DNA of 64,000 nt from Thiocystis minor. GTDB lineage: Bacteria; Pseudomonadota; Gammaproteobacteria; Chromatiales; Chromatiaceae. Of this stretch, positions 9,306 through 24,056 are shown one piece after another (the stretch's first letter is position 1; each line of letters begins with the position of its first letter). The stretch is taken from assembly GCF_016653465.1 (NCBI RefSeq), contig NZ_NHSQ01000159.1, positions 17,498-81,497 on the forward strand. Direction: 5' to 3'. The notes below the pieces were generated by a model. That model was not told where the DNA came from and did no database searches. It was given only the letters and a program-made list of their open reading frames with translations. Position numbers and translations under genes: made by a program.

Positions 9306-10601
9306 ATGGCGAACGAAACCATCACCATTACCAATAACGCCACCGGGGAGAGCTTCGAGTTCCCCCTGAAACAAGGGACCATCGGACCTTCCGCGGCTGA
9401 CATTACATCCCTCTACAAGGAAGCGGGGATTTTCACCTTTGATCCTGGATTTATGTCCACGGCAAGTTGCCATAGTGCGATCACCTTTATTGATGGCGAA
9501 AAGGGCGTCCTGCTGTATCGCGGTTATCCGATCGAACAACTGGCGACCAAGGCGAGCTTTCTGGAGGTCGTCTATCTGCTGCTCTATGGCGAGTTGCCCA
9601 ACGAGAAATCCCTGGTCGGTTTCGAGAAGATGGTCAGCCGCCACACCATGCTGAATGAGAACCTGAAAAATTTTCTCGACGGGTTCCATTATGACGCCCA
9701 CCCCATGTCGATCCTGATCGGGGTGGTTGGTTCGCTCTCCGCCTTCTACCATGATTCACTGAGCGTCAACGAATACCATGATCGCGAGATTTCGGCCCAT
9801 CGTCTGATCGCCAAGCTTCCCACCATTGCCGCCGCCGCCTACAAGCACAGCATCGGCGAACCCATCATGTACCCGCGCAACGATCTACGTTTCTGCGCGA
9901 ACTTCCTGTACATGATGTTCGCCACCCCCTGCGAGGACTATAAACCGCGCCTGGTTGCCGAGAAGGCATTGAATCTCCTGTTTATCCTGCACGCCGATCA
10001 CGAACAGAACGCCAGCACCTCGACCGTGCGTCTGGCGGGCAGTTCGGGGGCCAATCCCTTCGCCTGTCTCGCCGCGGGTATTGCCTCGCTCTGGGGGCCG
10101 GCGCATGGCGGTGCCAATGAAGCCGTGCTCGACATGCTGCTGGAGATCGGCAGTGTCGACAATGTCCAGCGCTATATCGAGAAGGCCAAGGACAAGGACG
10201 ATCCTTTCCGCCTGATGGGATTCGGTCACCGCGTCTATAAAAACTACGACCCGCGCGCCAAGATCATCCGCGAGGTCTGTCATCAGGTACTCGAAGAACT
10301 CGCCGAGGCGAATAATCCGCTGTTCGATCTAGCGATGAAGCTGGAGGATATCGCGCTCAACGACGAGTATTTCGTCGAGCGCAAGCTGTATCCGAATGTG
10401 GACTTCTATTCCGGCATCATTTATCAGGCGCTCGGCATCCCGCGCAACATGTTCACCGTCATGTTCGCGATCGCGCGCACCGTTGGCTGGGTTTCTCACT
10501 GGATGGAAATGATGTCCGATTCAAGTAATCGGATCGGCCGGCCCAGACAGATCTATTGCGGGCCAAGTCAACGGGATTATTTGCCGATCTCGCGACGTTA
10601 A
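9306..10601 (+). CDS. gltA: Citrate synthase
   Basis: Condenses oxaloacetate with acetyl-CoA. The ATG at 9306 follows AGGAG and gives 431 residues, the length of the hexameric, NADH-regulated gammaproteobacterial type. Seen are the catalytic-loop segments [27 protein letters not shown] and [14 protein letters not shown], and the C-terminal [11 protein letters not shown]. Upstream in-frame sequence to 9171 does not resemble the family. It ends converging on, and overlapping by 4 nt, the nucleotidyltransferase-like gene. Confidence 0.96.
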   Translation: MANETITITNNATGESFEFPLKQGTIGPSAADITSLYKEAGIFTFDPGFMSTASCHSAITFIDGEKGVLLYRGYPIEQLATKASFLEVVYLLLYGELPNEKSLVGFEKMVSRHTMLNENLKNFLDGFHYDAHPMSILIGVVGSLSAFYHDSLSVNEYHDREISAHRLIAKLPTIAAAAYKHSIGEPIMYPRNDLRFCANFLYMMFATPCEDYKPRLVAEKALNLLFILHADHEQNASTSTVRLAGSSGANPFACLAAGIASLWGPAHGGANEAVLDMLLEIGSVDNVQRYIEKAKDKDDPFRLMGFGHRVYKNYDPRAKIIREVCHQVLEELAEANNPLFDLAMKLEDIALNDEYFVERKLYPNVDFYSGIIYQALGIPRNMFTVMFAIARTVGWVSHWMEMMSDSSNRIGRPRQIYCGPSQRDYLPISRR

Positions 10602-11212
10602 GCCGAATCGACAGACGCGAGCAAGCGCTCGACTTCTTCGCGAGTGGCGCCGCGCAATGGACGCTCGGTGATGGAATCGAGTGGCGGGTTTCGCAGGGCG
10701 CGTGTTGGCAGCACGATTAATTGTACTGGCATCCCGCCGGCAATGAAGCGGAAGAGCGGGTGGGCGTGGCGCTGACCGTCGGGATAGCGGAAGCCGCGTT
10801 CGGCTTCCTGCCAGGGGATCCGTTGTTCCATCAGCGCAAACAACACATCTTCCGGACGCTCGGCGAACAACAGCAATTCGATACCGGTTTGCCGGTCACC
10901 CGCACCGGTGAGCGCGGAGCCGACGAGTCGCGGCGCAAAGTTGCGAAAAGTTTTCATGGCCTCTAGCGCCTTCTCGCGCAAATCCAGACAATCACGTTCA
11001 TGCGTGTGACCGAGAAAGAGCCTGCGTTGCGTCAGAATCGCCTCCTGAACCGCTTCATTGGAGGGCCACTGGCGTCGATCGAGGATTCCCATTCTCGCCG
11101 CGGCCTTGCGTCTTGCCCGATCATAGTCTGACAGCCCCTGTTCGGCCATGATGCGCGCGGCTTCATAGGCTAGGCGCTCTTTGGTTGAACTGGTTCGCGC
11201 TCGTGCGGACAT
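10598..11212 (-). CDS. Conserved protein with a degenerate nucleotidyltransferase-like domain
   Basis: A 204-residue protein I cannot name. Residues 95-113 ([19 protein letters not shown]) resemble the pol-beta nucleotidyltransferase signature, a G-S followed by a D-x-D/E strand. Here the expected acidic pair is reduced to Ile-Glu, so catalysis would be doubtful. The N-terminal 90 residues are helical and basic, and [15 protein letters not shown] resembles a family opening. It is transcribed toward gltA and away from pilM. A role in tRNA or small-molecule nucleotidyl transfer would be speculation. Confidence 0.7.
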   Translation of the reverse strand: MSARARTSSTKERLAYEAARIMAEQGLSDYDRARRKAAARMGILDRRQWPSNEAVQEAILTQRRLFLGHTHERDCLDLREKALEAMKTFRNFAPRLVGSALTGAGDRQTGIELLLFAERPEDVLFALMEQRIPWQEAERGFRYPDGQRHAHPLFRFIAGGMPVQLIVLPTRALRNPPLDSITERPLRGATREEVERLLASVDSA

Positions 11213-11614
11213 CGATCTTTCCTCAAGGCATGGTCGGCCCAGAGCCTCAAACGATCATCGTTTCCCCACTGTCTCTGGCACTGGGATCAAGGTTGGGACT
11301 TTGTAACGGGATCCTGATATTTTTCGATCCAAGGGTAGTCGATCACGTTTCTGGAATCACGCGGGGAAGACACTAGCTCTGATCATGATCGAAGTGACTA
11401 TAATCTCAAATGCTGTCGCTTGACTGTCACAGCACATGTATACCCGTAGTACAGTTCAGGCAGGAGGCAACCCATTCAGGCGAACTTTGTGTCGTCAGCC
11501 CTAAAATTTACACATTATGGCGTTCGCGAAGTCAGCCAGATTTGTTATCTTAACGCCTCAGGGTTGGATTAAGGTTATTCTTAGCCTCAAGAGAACAGAC
11601 CCAGCGAGATATTT
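11213..11614. promoter_or_regulatory. Intergenic region upstream of pilM
   Basis: This 402-bp divergent gap carries the starts of the minus-strand nucleotidyltransferase-like gene and of pilM. A perfect TATAAT occurs at 11399-11404, but no good -35 box lies 16-18 nt upstream, so a plus-strand promoter there is only possible. A second AT-rich patch lies at 11505-11560. No RNA gene or repeat was seen. Confidence 0.3.
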
Positions 11615-12709
11615 ATGTTTGGCTTCAGCCGCAAAAATAGCCCCCTCCTGGGGATTGATATCAGTTCGACCGCGATCAAATTGGTCGAACTTTCAAAAAG
11701 CACTGGAACCGCTTCCACTTTATTTCGAGTCGAGCATTCCGCCATCGAGCTACTGCCCTTGAATGCCGTGGTGGAAAAAAAGATCGCGGATCCGGAGTTG
11801 GTCGGTCAGAGCATACGCAAGACGCTGGTCAAGGCTGGCACCAAAACGAAGCGAGCGGCCATTGCCGTCGCGGGCTCGGCCGTCATTACAAAAGTGATCT
11901 CGATGTCGGCATCGCTCAGCGATGCGGAGATGGAGAGCCAGATTCAGCTAGAGGCCGACCAGTACATTCCCTATCCCCTGGAAGAAGTCAATCTCGATTT
12001 CGAGGTGATCGGCACATCCTCGGCCAGTCCCGAAATGGTCGACGTTCTGCTGGCCGCCTCCCGCCGCGAAAACGTCGATGACCGCGTCGCGGCGCTCGAA
12101 ATCGCTGGATTGACGGCGATCGTGGTGGATGTCGAGGCCTACGCCATGGAAAACGCCTGCTCCCTTTTACTGATGAAGTCGCCTGCCGATGAAGGAAACC
12201 ATCGAACGGTTGCGATCGTGGATATCGGCGCGGCCACGACGACACTGCATGTCCTCCACAAAGGCCAGATCATCTATACCCGAGAGCAGAATTTCGGTGG
12301 CCAGCAATTGAAAGACGAAGTTCAGCGCCGCTATGGCCTCTCTCGCGAGGAGGCAACACAGAAGATTCTGAACGGTGACGTTTCGGAGACCTATGAAGCG
12401 GAGGTTCTGAATCCTTTCAAAGAGGCTCTGGCACAACAGATCGGACGCGCGCTCCAATTTTTTTATTCCGGAACGACCTTCAACCGGGTCGATCAGATTT
12501 TGCTCTCAGGCGGCCCCGCCAGTATCCGCAAGATCGATGTCCTGGTCGAGGACCGGCTTAAACTGCCGACTGTCGTCGCCAATCCCTTCAGCCAGATGTC
12601 TCTGTCTCCCAGCATCCAATCGCAGGAACTCATGCGAGAGGCGCCCGCCATGATGGTCGCCGTCGGTCTTGCCCTGCGAGGATTCGACGACCCGCGAGGA
12701 TTCAATTAA
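11615..12709 (+). CDS. pilM: Type IV pilus inner-membrane platform protein PilM
   Basis: Actin-like cytoplasmic ATP-binding protein that caps the PilN cytoplasmic tail in the pilus alignment complex. The 364 residues open with LLGIDISSTAIKLVEL, the phosphate-1 motif of the actin fold. Further motifs are IQLEADQYIPYPLEEVNLDF near residue 110, VDIGAATTTLHVL near 205, and the adenosine motif ILLSGGPASI near 295. It is the first gene of a tight pilMNOPQ cluster: pilN begins with GTG right after its TAA. Confidence 0.96.
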   Translation: MFGFSRKNSPLLGIDISSTAIKLVELSKSTGTASTLFRVEHSAIELLPLNAVVEKKIADPELVGQSIRKTLVKAGTKTKRAAIAVAGSAVITKVISMSASLSDAEMESQIQLEADQYIPYPLEEVNLDFEVIGTSSASPEMVDVLLAASRRENVDDRVAALEIAGLTAIVVDVEAYAMENACSLLLMKSPADEGNHRTVAIVDIGAATTTLHVLHKGQIIYTREQNFGGQQLKDEVQRRYGLSREEATQKILNGDVSETYEAEVLNPFKEALAQQIGRALQFFYSGTTFNRVDQILLSGGPASIRKIDVLVEDRLKLPTVVANPFSQMSLSPSIQSQELMREAPAMMVAVGLALRGFDDPRGFN

Positions 12710-13357
12710 GTGGCACGGATCAATCTACTTCCCTGGCGCGAAGCGGCGCGTCAACAACGGCAGAAGGAGTTTTTGATCGCCGGCGGCATCGCCCTCGGTC
12801 TCACTCTCGCCGCCGCGGTACTGGTCCATCTTTTTTATGAAGACAGGATCGGTGGTCAACAATCGCGCAATCAATATCTCGAAAGCGAAATCGCCCGTCT
12901 GAATATCAAGATCAAGGAAATCCAGAACCTGGAAAAGACCAAGGCCGACCTGTTGTCGCGCATGGAGATCATCCAGCAGTTGCAAAAAAGCCGTCCCGAA
13001 ATCGTCCGGTTATTCGACGAATTGGTCACGGCGATCCCCGAGGGCGTTTATCTGACGAAAATCGAACAGGCTGGACGTTCGGTCGTCATCGAGGGCCGCG
13101 CCCAATCGAACGCGCGCGTTTCCGCCTTCATGCGCAAGGTCGAAGCCTCCCGATCGATCGGCAACCCGCGTCTGATGCTGATCGAAACGAAAGAAAAGAC
13201 GGATACCGGTCTCAGTCATTTCCGTCTCTCCTTCGATCAGATCAGCCCGAGTTCGGAGTCTGAAGCAAATGACGGGAAAGTATCCGCATCCACAATCGGA
13301 GCTGCCGGACGGCAGCTTGTCCATGTCACACCGCAGAGCATTCGGTCATGGACTTAA
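12710..13357 (+). CDS. pilN: Type IV pilus assembly protein PilN
   Basis: Bitopic inner-membrane protein of 215 residues. The GTG start at 12710 yields MARINLLPWREAARQQRQ, whose INLLPWRE motif docks onto PilM. A single membrane segment spans about residues 24-44, followed by a coiled coil and a periplasmic ferredoxin-like domain (YLTKIEQAGRSVVIEGRAQS). The tail beyond about residue 180 is longer than usual. Its 3' end overlaps pilO by 10 nt, indicating translational coupling. Confidence 0.95.
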   Translation: MARINLLPWREAARQQRQKEFLIAGGIALGLTLAAAVLVHLFYEDRIGGQQSRNQYLESEIARLNIKIKEIQNLEKTKADLLSRMEIIQQLQKSRPEIVRLFDELVTAIPEGVYLTKIEQAGRSVVIEGRAQSNARVSAFMRKVEASRSIGNPRLMLIETKEKTDTGLSHFRLSFDQISPSSESEANDGKVSASTIGAAGRQLVHVTPQSIRSWT

Positions 13358-13965
13358 ACGAACTCAATCAGCTTGATGTCAACAACTTTGGCGAATGGCC
13401 CAACCCGGCCAAGGCCGTCATTGTCCTCATCGCCTGCCTTGCCCTCGGCGGTCTCGTCTATTATCTCGACACTAAGGATCAGCTTGCTCGTCTCGATCAG
13501 GCGCAGGCGTCCGAGCGCGATCTGCGTGCCAGCTTCGAGGCCAAGCAGCGCAAGGCGGCCAACCTGGACGCCTATCGTCAGCAGCTCGCCGAGATGCAGG
13601 AGTCATTTGGCGCCATGCTGCGTCAGCTCCCCAACAAAACCGAGGTCGCCTCGCTGCTGGTCGATGTCTCCCAGACCGGGCTCGCCAACGGGCTCGAGTT
13701 CCAGCTTTTCCAGCCGGAAGACGAACGAACGAAGGATTTCTACGCGGAGCTGCCCATCCGGATCCGCGTGACCGGTACGTATCATGATTTCGGGCGTTTC
13801 ATCAGCGGTCTTGCGGCGCTGCCTCGCATCGTGACCGTCCACGACGTACAGATCACCGGTACGGCCGCCAAGCCCGGCACCCAGCCTCGCGCGGAGGACA
13901 GCAAGCTGACCCTTCAGGCAACCGTGAAGACGTATCGATATCTTGACGAGGAGGCGGCGCCATGA
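13348..13965 (+). CDS. pilO: Type IV pilus assembly protein PilO
   Basis: Partner of PilN in the periplasmic alignment complex; 205 residues. The start MDLNELNQLDVNNFGEWP is followed by a membrane segment at about residues 25-45, a coiled coil rich in Gln and Ala, then the core domain with PNKTEVASLLVDVSQTG and GTYHDFGRFISGLAALPRIV, both characteristic of PilO. It overlaps pilP by 4 nt (ATGA). Confidence 0.95.
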   Translation: MDLNELNQLDVNNFGEWPNPAKAVIVLIACLALGGLVYYLDTKDQLARLDQAQASERDLRASFEAKQRKAANLDAYRQQLAEMQESFGAMLRQLPNKTEVASLLVDVSQTGLANGLEFQLFQPEDERTKDFYAELPIRIRVTGTYHDFGRFISGLAALPRIVTVHDVQITGTAAKPGTQPRAEDSKLTLQATVKTYRYLDEEAAP

Positions 13966-14492
13966 ACCGCCATCGCATCGGGACGGTCTTCCTGCTGACA
14001 CTGTCGTCCATCTTGATCGGCGGCTGTGGCGGAAACGGGATGAGCGAGCTTGAAGCCTACGCCCAGTCGATCAATGCGCGTCCTCCGAGCCCGATCGAGC
14101 CGCTTCCGGAAATCAAACCGATCGAAACTTTCGTGTATGTTCCGGGAGAACGTCGGGATCCCTTTACCCCCGATGCTCAAGCCATGCCGCCCGAACCGGT
14201 GATCGAGGATAACGGCCTGGCACCGAATCCCAATCGGCGCAAGGAGGAACTGGAGAGCTTTCCGCTGGACTCGCTGCGCATGGTGGGCACGCTCGATCAG
14301 GACAACATACGCTGGGGACTGGTCCGAACCAAGGAAGGCATCATTCACCGCGTGACGGTGGGGAACTATTTGGGCATGAACAATGGGCAGATCACCAATA
14401 TCGGCGAGGATGCCATCCAACTGACCGAAATCGTCTCCGATGCGCCCGGCCAGTGGCGGGAACGTCCGGCTACGGTTGCGCTGACTCAATAA
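13962..14492 (+). CDS. pilP: Type IV pilus lipoprotein PilP
   Basis: Inner-membrane lipoprotein of 176 residues that links PilNO to the PilQ secretin. The signal peptide ends in a lipobox with Cys22 (IGGC). The linker is proline-rich, and the C-terminal beta-sandwich includes PGERRDPFTPDAQ, SLRMVGTLDQDNIRWGLV and VTVGNYLGMNNGQI, all standard PilP features. pilQ follows 19 nt later. Confidence 0.95.
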   Translation: MNRHRIGTVFLLTLSSILIGGCGGNGMSELEAYAQSINARPPSPIEPLPEIKPIETFVYVPGERRDPFTPDAQAMPPEPVIEDNGLAPNPNRRKEELESFPLDSLRMVGTLDQDNIRWGLVRTKEGIIHRVTVGNYLGMNNGQITNIGEDAIQLTEIVSDAPGQWRERPATVALTQ

Positions 14493-14511
14493 ATTCGTGG
14501 AGGGAAGACCG

Positions 14512-16872
14512 ATGATCAGCCTGTTTCAAAGAGATCGAGGGGGCAAATCCTGGCTCAACGGGTCCGCTCGAATGATGGCGCGAGCCTATGCCCTCGGCCT
14601 TCCGATTCTCTTTTTGATCATCAGCGCTCAAGCGACGGCGGCCGATTTAACGGACGTTCAGTTCGCCGCGCTCCCCGGCAATCGCGTTGAGATTCAGCTC
14701 ATCCTCTCCGGATCCGTGGCCGCGCCCGAAACCTTTTCGACCGAATCGCCGGCGCGGATCGCGCTGGATTTCCCCGGCGTGACCAGCAAGCTCGCCAGCA
14801 AGTCGGTTCCGATCGGCGTGGGCGCGGTGCATAGTCTGGTCGCGGTCGATGCGAGCGACCGCACCCGCGTGGTTCTCAATCTGACCGATTCGGTTCCTTA
14901 CGAGGTCAGCACGGCAGGCAATCGCGTGACGATCAAGGTCAATACGCAAAGCGATGTCGTCAGCGTGCCGCCCGAGGCGCCGCCCTCCGCCAGTCAGGTG
15001 GACGATGCGGGGACGAGTCAACCGCCGCCCGCCTGGAACCCTCGATCGCGTCCCTCGCGGTCCGCCGCTTCCGGACCCGCGTTGCGGGATGTCGACTTTC
15101 GGCGCGGCACCAGCGGCGAGGGTCGGGTCGTCATCCGACTGCCGAGTTCGGACACCAGGGTTGCGGTGCGCGAACAGGGTAGCCGCGTTTTTGTCGACCT
15201 CCACGATACCTCGCTCCCCCAACGGCTCTTTCGCCGGCTCGATGTCATGGACTTCGCCACGCCGGTCACGGCTATCGAGTCCCGTCCCAACGGACGCAAT
15301 GTCGAAGTCGAGGTCCAGACCGAAGGCGATTTCGACTATATGGCCTACCAGACCGACGAACTCTTTACCCTGGATTTTCGTCCGCTGACGCCCGACGAAA
15401 AGGAGGAGATGGCGCGGCAGAAGGTGGTGTACGAAGGCGATCGTCTGTCTCTGAATTTTCAGGATATCGAGGTGCGCGCGGTGCTTCAGGTGCTCGCCGA
15501 TTTTACCGATATGAACCTGGTCGCCAGCGATAGCGTGCAGGGCAACATCACGCTGCGGCTCAAGAATGTGCCCTGGGATCAGGCGCTCGACATCATTCTT
15601 AAGACCAAGGGTTTGGCCATGCGTCAGACCGGCAATGTCATCATCGTCGCGCCCGCCCAGGAGCTTGCAGCTCAAGAACAATTGCAGATGGAGTCGCTGC
15701 AAAAAGTCGAGGAACTTGCGCCATTGCGAACTGAGTATATTCAGATCAATTATGCCAAGGCGTCGGAAATTGCCGCTGTGCTTCAGGGAGCCTCGAAATC
15801 GATGTCGGCACAGGTGAGCCAGACGGGAGGTTCCAGATCGACGGCCGGCTCCGCCAATCGTGGTTCTTCTGGCGTTCAGCCAGTCTCCGCCAGCGCATCC
15901 AGATCCAATCAGGGGATTCTGTCGCCGCGAGGATCAGTGACATTCGACGCGCGGACTAACACTTTGATCGTTCAGGATACATTAGCCAATCTTGAGGAAG
16001 TAAGACGCGTTGTCAGCCTGCTCGACGTACCCGTTCGACAGGTCATGATCGAATCGCGGGTCGTGATCGCGAACAACGATTTCGTCCGCGACCTGGGCGT
16101 GCGTTTTGGTGTCTCCGGCTCGATGGGTTCGATTAACAATCATGAATTGCTGATTGCCGGTGGTCAGCCCGGAAGCCTCGCCGTTGGCGGCTTCGATAAA
16201 GGACCATTCGGACTCAATGCCGACACGGGAACTCCCTATAATTCCGGGCTAATCGATGCCGCAGGTAATCAGACGCTGATCACGAACTTACCCGCGAATA
16301 CGATTTTCACCCCATCCGGTTCACTGAATTTCTTGCTCGGCAAGGTCGGCTCCTACCTGCTCCAACTGGAACTTTCCGCGATGCAGCGAGAGGGTCGAGG
16401 CGAGATCATCTCGAGCCCCAGGGTGATTACATCAGACCAAAGTCAGGCGACAATCAAAGTCGGAACGGAGATCCCCTATCAGGAGGCCACTGGAGAAGGA
16501 AATACCACCGTGGCGTTCAAGGAGGCCGTGCTTCAACTGGATGTCACGCCCCATATCACTCCGGATGATCGGATCATCATGGACCTCAAGGTGAACAAGG
16601 ATTCGCCGAGCGGCATAATAGTGCTGGGTGTCCCCGCAATCGATACGCGAGCGGTGGAAACCAATGTCTTGGTCGAGAATGGCGAAACCGTTGTTCTTGG
16701 AGGTGTTTTCGAGCGTGAAAAGACCTTCAGCAAGGAACAGGTACCCTGGCTCGGCGATGTTCCGGTACTTGGTCGCTTGTTCAAGCAGGAGGCGCGTCAG
16801 GACAACAATTCTGAACTTCTGATCTTCGTTACACCCAAGATTCTCAAAGGCGACGTTGCGGCGGCGCCTTAG
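14512..16872 (+). CDS. pilQ: Type IV pilus outer-membrane secretin PilQ
   Basis: Forms the outer-membrane channel for the pilus. The ATG at 14512 follows GGAGGGA and is preferred to a GTG 15 nt upstream; it gives 786 residues. The signal peptide ends near ATAA (residues 40-45). Two AMIN domains that bind peptidoglycan lie at about 45-135 and 190-285. An STN/N0 domain begins at LNFQDIEVRAVLQVLADF, followed by an N1 domain interrupted by a Ser-rich linker near 430-470. The C-terminal secretin domain includes VNKDSPSG, ETVVLGGVFE and VPWLGDVPVLGRLF. Last gene of the pil cluster. Confidence 0.96.
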   Translation: MISLFQRDRGGKSWLNGSARMMARAYALGLPILFLIISAQATAADLTDVQFAALPGNRVEIQLILSGSVAAPETFSTESPARIALDFPGVTSKLASKSVPIGVGAVHSLVAVDASDRTRVVLNLTDSVPYEVSTAGNRVTIKVNTQSDVVSVPPEAPPSASQVDDAGTSQPPPAWNPRSRPSRSAASGPALRDVDFRRGTSGEGRVVIRLPSSDTRVAVREQGSRVFVDLHDTSLPQRLFRRLDVMDFATPVTAIESRPNGRNVEVEVQTEGDFDYMAYQTDELFTLDFRPLTPDEKEEMARQKVVYEGDRLSLNFQDIEVRAVLQVLADFTDMNLVASDSVQGNITLRLKNVPWDQALDIILKTKGLAMRQTGNVIIVAPAQELAAQEQLQMESLQKVEELAPLRTEYIQINYAKASEIAAVLQGASKSMSAQVSQTGGSRSTAGSANRGSSGVQPVSASASRSNQGILSPRGSVTFDARTNTLIVQDTLANLEEVRRVVSLLDVPVRQVMIESRVVIANNDFVRDLGVRFGVSGSMGSINNHELLIAGGQPGSLAVGGFDKGPFGLNADTGTPYNSGLIDAAGNQTLITNLPANTIFTPSGSLNFLLGKVGSYLLQLELSAMQREGRGEIISSPRVITSDQSQATIKVGTEIPYQEATGEGNTTVAFKEAVLQLDVTPHITPDDRIIMDLKVNKDSPSGIIVLGVPAIDTRAVETNVLVENGETVVLGGVFEREKTFSKEQVPWLGDVPVLGRLFKQEARQDNNSELLIFVTPKILKGDVAAAP

Positions 16873-17264
16873 TTGGGATGGGAGAACGGCCCGCCCTATG
16901 CGCCAAGGATGGCGCGGCTCGGACCTGTCCACGAAAAATCGGAAGATTGCGGTTTTTTTCGATAGCGCCGGGCCTCATGTCCGGTTTAGCGATCTCCGGT
17001 ATGATAGGCGTTGTTTTGAATGAAGGCATCGGCCATCGTTCTGGCCAGACGCCCGAAAGGGCGGGCGAGGCAGACGCCCTCGGTCGATCGACCTGAACAC
17101 GGTTCAATCTCGCTAGAATGGTCAAAGTGGCGACCCGTTGACGGCCGCTCCCGATCCACCCGTCGCTGGACAGGCTGAGTTACGCCCGCCCCCTCCATCC
17201 AATGCGCGCGGGTATGGGCTACGTGCCCTTGCCCGCGTGCCGAAAATCTGGCATATCGTTCGCT
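16873..17264. other. Gap between pilQ and aroK
   Basis: This 392-bp stretch has no convincing gene. A perfect hairpin at 16900-16915 (GCGCCA, AGGA, TGGCGC) follows the pilQ stop by 27 nt but has no T-run, so it is a poor terminator. TATGAT at 16998 and TAGAAT at 17115 could be -10 elements for aroK; neither has a clear -35 box. Confidence 0.35.
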
Positions 17265-17789
17265 ATGATGCGTGCACAGAATATATTTATCGTCGGCCCC
17301 ATGGGCGCCGGCAAAAGTACCGTCGGTCGGCAACTCTCCGAGTCGCTGTCGTATACCTTCAAGGACAGCGATCAGGAAATCCAGCGCCGTACCGGCGTGG
17401 ACATCCCGACCATCTTTGAATTTGAGGGCGAGGAAGGTTTTCGTAACCGCGAGCGTCAGGTCATCGAGGAATTGGTGAGCGAGGAACGGATCGTGCTGGC
17501 CACCGGGGGCGGGGCGATCCTGAATGCGGAGAATCGTCAGAACCTCTCTTCCCGAGGGGTGGTGATCTATCTGCATTGCAGCCCGGAGCAGCAATACGCC
17601 CGCACCGCCCGTGATCGCAACCGTCCCTTGCTCGACACCGAGGATCCGCTGGCCAAACTGCGCGAGATCATGGAAGAGCGCGAACCGCTCTACCGCCAGG
17701 TCGCCGACATGGTGGTCTCCACCGAGAAACGCGGCACCAGTTCGGTGGTCAAGGAAATCTGCCGCAGACTCGCCTCCGAAGAGATCTGA
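17265..17789 (+). CDS. aroK: Shikimate kinase
   Basis: Phosphorylates shikimate at the 3-OH in aromatic amino-acid synthesis. The ATG at 17265 (or the next codon, 17268) gives [22 protein letters not shown] with Walker [10 protein letters not shown]; 174 residues is the normal size. Other landmarks are [11 protein letters not shown] (shikimate-binding Asp), [18 protein letters not shown] and the lid-region RNRPLL. Together with aroB 17 nt downstream it forms the conserved aroKB pair after pilQ, as in many gammaproteobacteria. Confidence 0.96.
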   Translation: MMRAQNIFIVGPMGAGKSTVGRQLSESLSYTFKDSDQEIQRRTGVDIPTIFEFEGEEGFRNRERQVIEELVSEERIVLATGGGAILNAENRQNLSSRGVVIYLHCSPEQQYARTARDRNRPLLDTEDPLAKLREIMEEREPLYRQVADMVVSTEKRGTSSVVKEICRRLASEEI

Positions 17790-17806
17790 ACGGGGAGAAC
17801 AGGATC

Positions 17807-18886
17807 ATGAAAACGCTCTCGGTGGCCCTTGGGGCACGCACCTATCCTATCCAGATCGGGAGGGATTTGCTGTCGGATCCGGAGCTGTATCGGCCCTATC
17901 TCCAGGGCGCTCAGGTGATGATCGTCACCAACGAGACGTTGGCGCCGCTCTATCTGGAGCGCACCCGGCAGGCTCTGACCGATTATCAGGTGCGCGAGGC
18001 GATCCTGCCCGATGGCGAGCAATATAAGACGCTCGATGTCTGGAACCGAATTTTCGACGCCCTGCTGGATGCCCGGTTTGGACGCGACTGCACACTGATC
18101 GCCCTGGGTGGCGGGGTGGTCGGTGACATGGCCGGCTTCGCGGCGGCCTGCTATCAGCGCGGCGTGGCCTTCATCCAGGCGCCAACCACCCTGCTCGCCC
18201 AAGTCGACTCGTCGGTCGGCGGCAAGACCGGCATCAACCATCCGGCCGGCAAAAACATGATCGGCGCCTTTTATCAGCCGCGCGCCGTGATCGCCGATAC
18301 CGCAACCCTCGAAACCCTGCCCCAGCGCGAATTGTCCGCCGGTCTGGCCGAGGTCATCAAATACGGTTTCATCCGTGACGCGGCCTTCCTCGATTGGCTG
18401 GAGACGCACCTGTCGGAAGTGCTCGGCCGGGAACCGGACGCCCTGTCGCATATCATCCTGCGCTCCTGCGAGATCAAGGCGGAGATCGTCGCCGCGGACG
18501 AACTGGAAGCCGGTCAGCGCGCGCTGCTCAATTTCGGTCACACCTTCGGGCACGCCATTGAGACCGGCATGGGCTACGGTCAGTGGTTGCATGGCGAGGC
18601 GGTCGGGGTAGGCATGTGCATGGCCGCCGACCTGTCGGCGCGGCTGGGTTGGCTGTCGGGCGCGGAACTCGAACGGGTGCGTCGGCTCGTGGCCAGCGCG
18701 GGTTTGCCCGTCGACCCGCCGCCCGAGGTCTCCGCGGAGCGTTTCCTGGAATTGATGGCCGTGGATAAAAAGGTGCTGAATGGCCAGTTGCGCCTGGTGC
18801 TGTTACGCCAGCTTGGCGAGGGTGTGGTCACCGGGGATTTTGACCCCGATTTGTTGAGTGCCACGCTCTACGCTTGGGATCGCTGA
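17807..18886 (+). CDS. aroB: 3-Dehydroquinate synthase
   Basis: NAD- and metal-dependent cyclisation of DAHP to 3-dehydroquinate, second step of the shikimate pathway. The 359 residues contain DGEQYKTL, the nucleotide-binding [16 protein letters not shown], the [20 protein letters not shown] segment, and the metal-binding HGEAVGVG and [11 protein letters not shown] segments. An SD-like GGGGAGAA lies before the ATG. It directly follows aroK. Confidence 0.97.
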   Translation: MKTLSVALGARTYPIQIGRDLLSDPELYRPYLQGAQVMIVTNETLAPLYLERTRQALTDYQVREAILPDGEQYKTLDVWNRIFDALLDARFGRDCTLIALGGGVVGDMAGFAAACYQRGVAFIQAPTTLLAQVDSSVGGKTGINHPAGKNMIGAFYQPRAVIADTATLETLPQRELSAGLAEVIKYGFIRDAAFLDWLETHLSEVLGREPDALSHIILRSCEIKAEIVAADELEAGQRALLNFGHTFGHAIETGMGYGQWLHGEAVGVGMCMAADLSARLGWLSGAELERVRRLVASAGLPVDPPPEVSAERFLELMAVDKKVLNGQLRLVLLRQLGEGVVTGDFDPDLLSATLYAWDR

Positions 18887-18999
18887 GGATTCGCGGCGGC
18901 GTCGCTTGCCATCGGATGGTGCGATTTGATCCAGAATGGTGCGAATTTTAGGCGGCGACGAGACCTTCGGGTGTGTCATCAATTCTCGGGATGCCTGTA

Positions 19000-19019
19000 G
19001 GGGCGAATGAATTCGCCCC
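19000..19019. repeat. REP-like inverted repeat
   Basis: Perfect 9-bp arms GGGGCGAAT and ATTCGCCCC with a 2-bp centre. The preceding CTGTAG and the GGGGCGAAT core resemble short dispersed palindromes common in environmental proteobacterial and cyanobacterial genomes. No second copy was found by eye in this window. Confidence 0.55.
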
Positions 19020-19160
19020 GACGGCGATGCCGCGCAACACCCGCGTCGAGCGCATCGATCCGAGCCCCGGACAGTGGCGCGGCGGCGATGGTCCCACACG
19101 AATACAATGGATGACACGCCTTGGACGATTTCCGGAAAACGCATCAAGATCTCCTGTCTG

Positions 19161-19177
19161 TGGTACGGCTCATGCTT
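19161..19177 (+). promoter_or_regulatory. Candidate sigma-54 promoter for gltBD
   Basis: TGGTACGGCTCATGCTT has the GG and GC dinucleotides with the 10-nt spacing of -24/-12 promoters. It differs from the consensus at two positions (T for C in the -24 box, A for T in the -12 box). It lies 224 nt before the gltB ATG. I could not see a full NtrC palindrome upstream. The link to nitrogen control is inferred from gene function and from ntrBC in this window. Confidence 0.4.
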
Positions 19178-19400
19178 AAGCGTTATCCTTGGCGGTTCTT
19201 CGATGGCGAGATGTTTTCCCCGCGGCCCTGGTGCGCTTGCGATTGAATCATCCAGACCACCGGAACACAGGATTGTGCTGTCCAATGACTGGTTGGGGCG
19301 TTGCCTGACGGTTGATCGCTCGCGCGTTCGACTGACAGCGCCCGCCGTCAATGGCGCCACAATCGGAACCCTTTACCCCCAGGTATCAACGAGGTCAGAG

Positions 19401-24048
<4,648 letters not shown>

Positions 24049-24056
<8 letters not shown>

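Larger units (their letters stand above)
18887..19400. promoter_or_regulatory. gltB upstream region
   Basis: This 514-bp gap separates aroB from gltB. It holds a REP-like inverted repeat at 19000-19019 and a sigma-54-like site at 19161-19177. The frame of gltB remains open back to 19074, but that sequence does not resemble GltB and would overlap both signals. No RNA gene was seen. Confidence 0.5.

Noticed and set aside
16900..16915. Hairpin after pilQ as a terminator
   Set aside because: Only a 6-bp stem and no T-run follows; kept as a hairpin note only.
19074..19400. Upstream in-frame extension of gltB by 109 codons
   Set aside because: The sequence does not resemble glutamate synthase, would cover the sigma-54-like site, and the ATG at 19401 has a proper ribosome-binding site and family N-terminus.
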